10,275 bases of DNA from CAZITB01 sp964542055. GTDB taxonomy: Bacteria; Planctomycetota; Phycisphaerae; Sedimentisphaerales; CAMDDF01. The notes beneath the pieces were generated by a model, which saw only the letters and a program-made list of their open reading frames with translations, did no database searches and was not told the DNA's origin. The stretch is from the NCBI GenBank assembly GCA_964542055.1, contig CAZITB010000101.1, positions 1 through 10,275 of the forward strand, given 5' to 3'. The translations under genes and the position numbers were made by a program. Numbering within the stretch: the first letter of the stretch is position 1; the number at the start of each line of letters is the position of its first letter. Positions 7,113 to 10,275 of the stretch are shown here, piece after piece.

Positions 7113-8018
7113 ATGAAACACAAGAAAATTTACATTGCAGGTTGTGGCGGAATGCTCGGAGAAGCTTTTTATAAACTTTTCTCAAAAGAAAATACTCTCA
7201 AGTGCACCGACAAAGACGTAAACGAAGAATGGCTTAGCTTTCTAGACTTCCGTGATTATTCGAAATACAAACAAGATGTTACTGAATTTAACCCAGATTA
7301 TCTTTTCCATCTTGGAGCTTACACCGACCTTGAATTTTGCGAACTGAACCCTGATGACACCTATATTACTAATACGCTGGCTGTAGAAAATGCCGTCTAT
7401 ATAGCAAACCTTTTAGACATCCCGATCTTATACATAAGTACCGCAGGAATTTTCGACGGCAAAAAGGACCTTTATGATGATTGGGATTTTCCAAATCCTC
7501 TGGGCCATTATGCAAGAGCAAAATATGCAGGTGAGGTATTCGTTAAAGAAAATGCAAAAAGATACTTAATATGTCGTGCCGGATGGATGATGGGAGCAGG
7601 GCCGAAAAAAGACAAAAAGTTTACCCAGAAAATAATGCAGCAGATAAAGGATGGCAGCAAGGAACTCTTCATTGTTAACGATAAATTCGGAACTCCAACT
7701 TACACCTATGACTTCGCGGTAAATGTTAATCTCCTGCTGAAAGAACAATATTGGGGACTTTATAACCTGGTTTGCCAGGGAGTAACCAGCCGACTGGAAG
7801 TTGCACAGGAAATGCTTAACATTTTAGGATTAACCGACCAAATTAAAATAAACCAGGTTTCGTCAGACTATTTCAAAAAACAATATTTCGCTGATCGCCC
7901 ACTCTCAGAAAGACTCATTCCCAAAAAGTTACAACTAAGAGGATTGTACAAAATGCGACACTGGAAAATAGCATTGAAAGAATACCTCAATACATACTAT
8001 AAAGATTATCTCAAGTAA
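7113..8018 (+). CDS. RmlD-like NAD(P)-dependent sugar-nucleotide reductase
   Basis: This 301-residue protein belongs to the extended short-chain dehydrogenase family, closest by eye to dTDP-4-dehydrorhamnose reductases (RmlD, usually about 290-300 residues). The nucleotide-binding loop is G10-C-G-G13-M-L-G16. HLGAYTDLEFCE (about 67-78) matches the family's 'h.aA.t.vd.ce' segment. The catalytic YxxxK is Y133-A-R-A-K137, and the segment before it, FDGKKDLYDDWDFPNPLGHYARAKYAGE, is RmlD-like. The usual STDYVFDG strand instead reads STAGIFDG (S109-T110-A111-G112). The catalytic Thr is thus kept but the following Asp-Tyr is replaced, which could mean a different sugar substrate. No rmlA, rmlB or rmlC lies in this window, so rhamnose should not be assumed. 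ATG at 7113, 24 bases after the upstream gene, with no strong ribosome binding site. Confidence 0.82.
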   Translation: MKHKKIYIAGCGGMLGEAFYKLFSKENTLKCTDKDVNEEWLSFLDFRDYSKYKQDVTEFNPDYLFHLGAYTDLEFCELNPDDTYITNTLAVENAVYIANLLDIPILYISTAGIFDGKKDLYDDWDFPNPLGHYARAKYAGEVFVKENAKRYLICRAGWMMGAGPKKDKKFTQKIMQQIKDGSKELFIVNDKFGTPTYTYDFAVNVNLLLKEQYWGLYNLVCQGVTSRLEVAQEMLNILGLTDQIKINQVSSDYFKKQYFADRPLSERLIPKKLQLRGLYKMRHWKIALKEYLNTYYKDYLK

Positions 8019-8029
8019 AACTATTATTC

Positions 8030-8953
8030 ATGAAAAAAGTAAGCGTAATAATCCCAACATATAAAAAGCCTGACCTCACCATCAGGACCATAAAAAGTGT
8101 TTTGAATCAAACCTATGATAACTTAGAGATCATCGTAATAGATGACGGTTCACCCGATGACACTCAAAGCAGACTAAAGTCGTTAATGGACAAAATCACT
8201 TACATAAAAAAAACTAATGGCGGAGCAAGTAGCGCCAGAAATCTTGGAATCAAAAAATCGCAAGGCTGCTATATCGCATTGCTCGACTGCGATGACATCT
8301 ACTACCCTCAGAAAATCACAGAAAGCATAAAATGCCTTGAAAATAATAAAGATTGCGGCTTTGTTTACACCGCAGCAAATTTCATAGACCGTGATGACAA
8401 CATAATCTCAAAACACCAGCACTCAAATCAACCCGCCTCAGGTTGGATTTTCTCAAATCTGATAAAAAAGAATTTCATCTGCAACTCAACAGTAGTTACC
8501 AGAAAAGAATGTTTTGAAAAAGTCGGACTCTTCGATGAGTCAATTTTCATTACTGCTGACTGGGAAATGTGGCTTAGAATTGCAAAACACTATAAAGCAG
8601 CATACATCGAAAAAGAACTCACAGGCTACAGACTGACTGACAGCTACACCTCCGCCAACATGGACACTGCCGTAAAAGAAATTTATTACCTCCTCTCAAA
8701 ATTGTCCAAAGAGAACAAAATGCCTCATAAGCTTAAAAATCAATGCCTTTCTAACGCATTCTTTTCTTTCGGCTTAGATTATGCGGTAATAAAAAAATAC
8801 AGAAATGCAAGAATAGCATTACTCCAAAGCATCATCAGACAGCCGTTAAATCTCAAAAATGCTTTTTTCTATACCACCATGTTACTGGCTCCAACACTTT
8901 CAAGAAAGCTCATTCTATCATTAAGACCTAATAAGAAAATACTCCTGGATTAA
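8030..8953 (+). CDS. family 2 (GT-A fold) glycosyltransferase
   Basis: This 307-residue protein has textbook GT2 motifs: VSVIIPTYKKPD at the N-terminus, then NLEIIVIDDGSPDDT with D38 and D39 contacting the nucleotide. NGGASSARNLGI is followed by LLDCDD, whose D86-x-D88 is the metal-binding DxD. ADWEMWLR (D177-W-E179) is the likely catalytic-base region. It would transfer a sugar from a nucleotide donor to the growing lipid-linked oligosaccharide on the cytoplasmic side of the membrane. The C-terminal 60-70 residues are basic with a hydrophobic patch (about 283-300), which could help it sit at the membrane. It starts 11 bases after the reductase gene with no Shine-Dalgarno sequence. Donor sugar and linkage cannot be predicted. 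Confidence 0.93.
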   Translation: MKKVSVIIPTYKKPDLTIRTIKSVLNQTYDNLEIIVIDDGSPDDTQSRLKSLMDKITYIKKTNGGASSARNLGIKKSQGCYIALLDCDDIYYPQKITESIKCLENNKDCGFVYTAANFIDRDDNIISKHQHSNQPASGWIFSNLIKKNFICNSTVVTRKECFEKVGLFDESIFITADWEMWLRIAKHYKAAYIEKELTGYRLTDSYTSANMDTAVKEIYYLLSKLSKENKMPHKLKNQCLSNAFFSFGLDYAVIKKYRNARIALLQSIIRQPLNLKNAFFYTTMLLAPTLSRKLILSLRPNKKILLD

Positions 8954-8974
8954 TAAAATACCAAAAGAACAAAA

Positions 8975-9676
8975 ATGCAAAACTCAATCTATCAGAACGG
9001 CCAATACATCAAAAACAATCCTCAATGGCATCAGGAAGATTCCGCATGGAAAGCACAAAAGGTTTTGGAGATGATCAGAAAAAATAATTTCAACCCCCTT
9101 TCAATTTGCGAAGTCGGTTGTGGAGTTGGCGAAGTTCTAAATCAACTCTACCTCAATTTTCCCAATCAGGCCGTTTTCGATGGCTATGAGATATCCCAGC
9201 AGGCATACAACGTTGCAAAAACAAAGCAAAATGAAAGATTGAACTACCACATACAAGACCTTTTTGAACAGAATGATAAAAAATATGATTTGCTGCTGGC
9301 TATTGATGTACTGGAACATATTGAAGATTACTTTCAATTCATAAGGGATTGTGGAAAAAAAGCAGAATATAAAATTTACCACATTCCTTTAGAAATGCAC
9401 GCAAGCGCAATCCTCCGGTCAAGATTCAGCCATGCCCGTTCCAGCGTTGGACACATTCATTACTTCTGTGCCCAAACCGCTTTAGATGTGTTAAAAGATT
9501 GTGACCAGCAAATTATCGACTACTTCTACACCGATATCACCCAGGCCTCACCAAAATACAATTCCACCTTAAAAAAATGCCTGGCTAATAAATCACGTTT
9601 TCTTCTGTCAAAGATAAGTTTACCATTTACTGCAAAACTTTTAGGCGGCTATTCTCTGCTTGTTCTAACAAAATAA
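8975..9676 (+). CDS. class I SAM-dependent methyltransferase
   Basis: This 233-residue protein has the Rossmann methyltransferase fold. SAM-binding motif I is E46-V-G-C-G-V-G-E53, the acidic residue at the end of strand 2 is E72 in DGYEIS, and D95 (IQDLFE) would contact the adenine. The motif IV strand reads YDLLLAIDVLEHIED (104-118), including the D-V-L-E-H segment typical of UbiG/Coq5-like and sugar methyltransferases. Later, HIPLEMHA (about 136-143) and a GHIHYF segment (about 159-164) follow the pattern seen in small glycan-locus methyltransferases. In this setting it most likely methylates a sugar of the repeat unit or its precursor, but the target atom is not readable from sequence. The start lies 21 bases after the GT2 gene, with only a weak purine stretch (AAAAGAA) upstream. 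Confidence 0.88.
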   Translation: MQNSIYQNGQYIKNNPQWHQEDSAWKAQKVLEMIRKNNFNPLSICEVGCGVGEVLNQLYLNFPNQAVFDGYEISQQAYNVAKTKQNERLNYHIQDLFEQNDKKYDLLLAIDVLEHIEDYFQFIRDCGKKAEYKIYHIPLEMHASAILRSRFSHARSSVGHIHYFCAQTALDVLKDCDQQIIDYFYTDITQASPKYNSTLKKCLANKSRFLLSKISLPFTAKLLGGYSLLVLTK

Positions 9677-9693
9677 ATCACTATTTTTTCGAA

Positions 9694-10275
9694 ATGAAAA
9701 AAACAAAAAAAAATATACACTTTTTCTATCCCCAGACCACATACGAAACTGGACAACAGACCGCTTCCAGGTTGATTCTTGAGCACTTACAAGACCAATG
9801 GAGATTTTGCCCGCACAATATCCCTACCCTGTCCCGCTCCCAAAAAGTTACATTTTTCTCCGCCGTTTCTTACATTCTGAAAATCTTCTGCTTTTGGACT
9901 TACCTGTCCTCGTTCATTTTCAAATCCGGCATAATCTTATATTTTAATATAGGGCAGAGTTGGAATTCAATCATAAGGGATGGATTGGCCATTCTTTTTG
10001 TTAAATCTTTTTGTAAAAGAAAACCGCTTGTAGTATCACTGCATGGGAACTGGTTCACACAATGGCCTCAACAAACTCAAAAATCAAAAATCTTTCTTAA
10101 AATCCTCTCTGCTGCCAATATTGTGACGGTTCTCGATGGCTCTCAAAAACAGCACCTTGTAAATTGCAGATTAAGTGAAAACAAAATTAAAATAATACCA
10201 AATACCTGTCAAATACCACCTATCTCTTTTGAGTCCATAGAGCAAAAACATTTAAATAACAATAAACTGAAAATA
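9694..10275 (+). CDS. GT4-like glycosyltransferase, N-terminal part (cut by window end)
   Basis: An open frame runs from ATG 9694 to the last base, giving 194 codons with no stop. The visible part looks like the N-terminal acceptor lobe of a GT-B glycosyltransferase of family GT4. It has an opening strand (KNIHFFYPQ), then ETGQQTASRLILEHL in place of the usual glycine-rich loop. A hydrophobic region follows (about 52-90), then PLVVSLHGNWF with H117-G118. ANIVTVLDGSQKQHL and the KIKIIPNTCQIPP segment (P169-N170) match the family's 'a..v..vs......l......ki.vipNg' pattern leading into the linker. The nucleotide-binding C-terminal lobe is outside the window. The start is 17 bases after the methyltransferase stop, with no Shine-Dalgarno sequence. 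The first codons form two A-runs (seven and nine A). The role would be sugar transfer during repeat-unit assembly. Confidence 0.8.
   Translation, partial: MKKTKKNIHFFYPQTTYETGQQTASRLILEHLQDQWRFCPHNIPTLSRSQKVTFFSAVSYILKIFCFWTYLSSFIFKSGIILYFNIGQSWNSIIRDGLAILFVKSFCKRKPLVVSLHGNWFTQWPQQTQKSKIFLKILSAANIVTVLDGSQKQHLVNCRLSENKIKIIPNTCQIPPISFESIEQKHLNNNKLKI

Larger units (their letters stand above)
47..10275 (+). other. single co-directional polysaccharide biosynthesis operon (partial)
   Basis: Nine genes in one direction follow each other with an overlap of 4 bases and then gaps of 43, 30, 1, 24, 11, 21 and 17 bases. None of the gaps shows a GC-rich hairpin followed by a T-run, or a good promoter. 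There is no stretch of 300 bases without a gene. The gene set (flippase, polymerase, glycosyltransferases, sugar reductase, methyltransferase, pyruvyl transferase homologue) fits one pathway. Both ends continue outside the window, because the last gene is open and the first has little upstream space. Confidence 0.8.

Noticed and set aside
9137..9382. 81-codon - strand frame opposite the methyltransferase
   Set aside because: It is antisense to conserved methyltransferase motifs; its hydrophobic look comes from reading the complement of AT-rich codons.

Overview
The window is the interior of a cell-surface polysaccharide (O-antigen, capsule or exopolysaccharide) biosynthesis cluster. Nine genes all lie on the + strand and are packed almost end to end. 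The largest gap between complete genes is 43 bases, and no terminator or convincing internal promoter is visible, so the whole stretch probably belongs to one long transcript that enters from the left and leaves on the right. There is no rRNA, tRNA, CRISPR array, transposase or integrase. The DNA is clearly AT-rich (by eye in the mid-30s percent GC, not computed), as is common for such clusters even in hosts of higher GC. A Wzx-type flippase beside a Wzy-type polymerase suggests a Gram-negative bacterium using the Wzx/Wzy pathway. No taxonomic marker is present, so I do not name a genus. Most start codons lack a clear Shine-Dalgarno sequence and follow A/T-rich DNA.

Layout. 1-46: possible last codons of an upstream gene. 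47-1333: polytopic Wzy polymerase or O-antigen-ligase-like protein. 1330-2790: Wzx flippase, overlapping the previous gene by ATGA. 2834-4261: radical SAM enzyme with an N-terminal cobalamin-binding domain, the only gene with a strong ribosome binding site. 4292-5455: polysaccharide pyruvyl transferase family protein. 5457-7088: large protein that I cannot place in a named family, with a GT-B-like C-terminus. 7113-8018: RmlD-like NAD(P)-dependent sugar-nucleotide reductase. 8030-8953: GT2 (GT-A fold) glycosyltransferase. 8975-9676: class I SAM methyltransferase. 9694 to the window end: N-terminal 194 codons of a GT4-like glycosyltransferase, cut by the edge.

How they may work together (inference). 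The reductase would finish a nucleotide sugar. The GT2, GT4 and perhaps the GT-B-like protein would build the lipid-linked repeat unit on the cytoplasmic face. The methyltransferase and the pyruvyl transferase homologue would decorate it, and the radical SAM protein would carry out an unusual C-H or carbon-skeleton modification of a sugar or lipid carrier. Wzx would flip the unit and Wzy would polymerise it in the periplasm. The most unusual members are the B12-type radical SAM protein and the unassigned 543-residue protein. I see no sign of a defence system or other non-polysaccharide system in this window.
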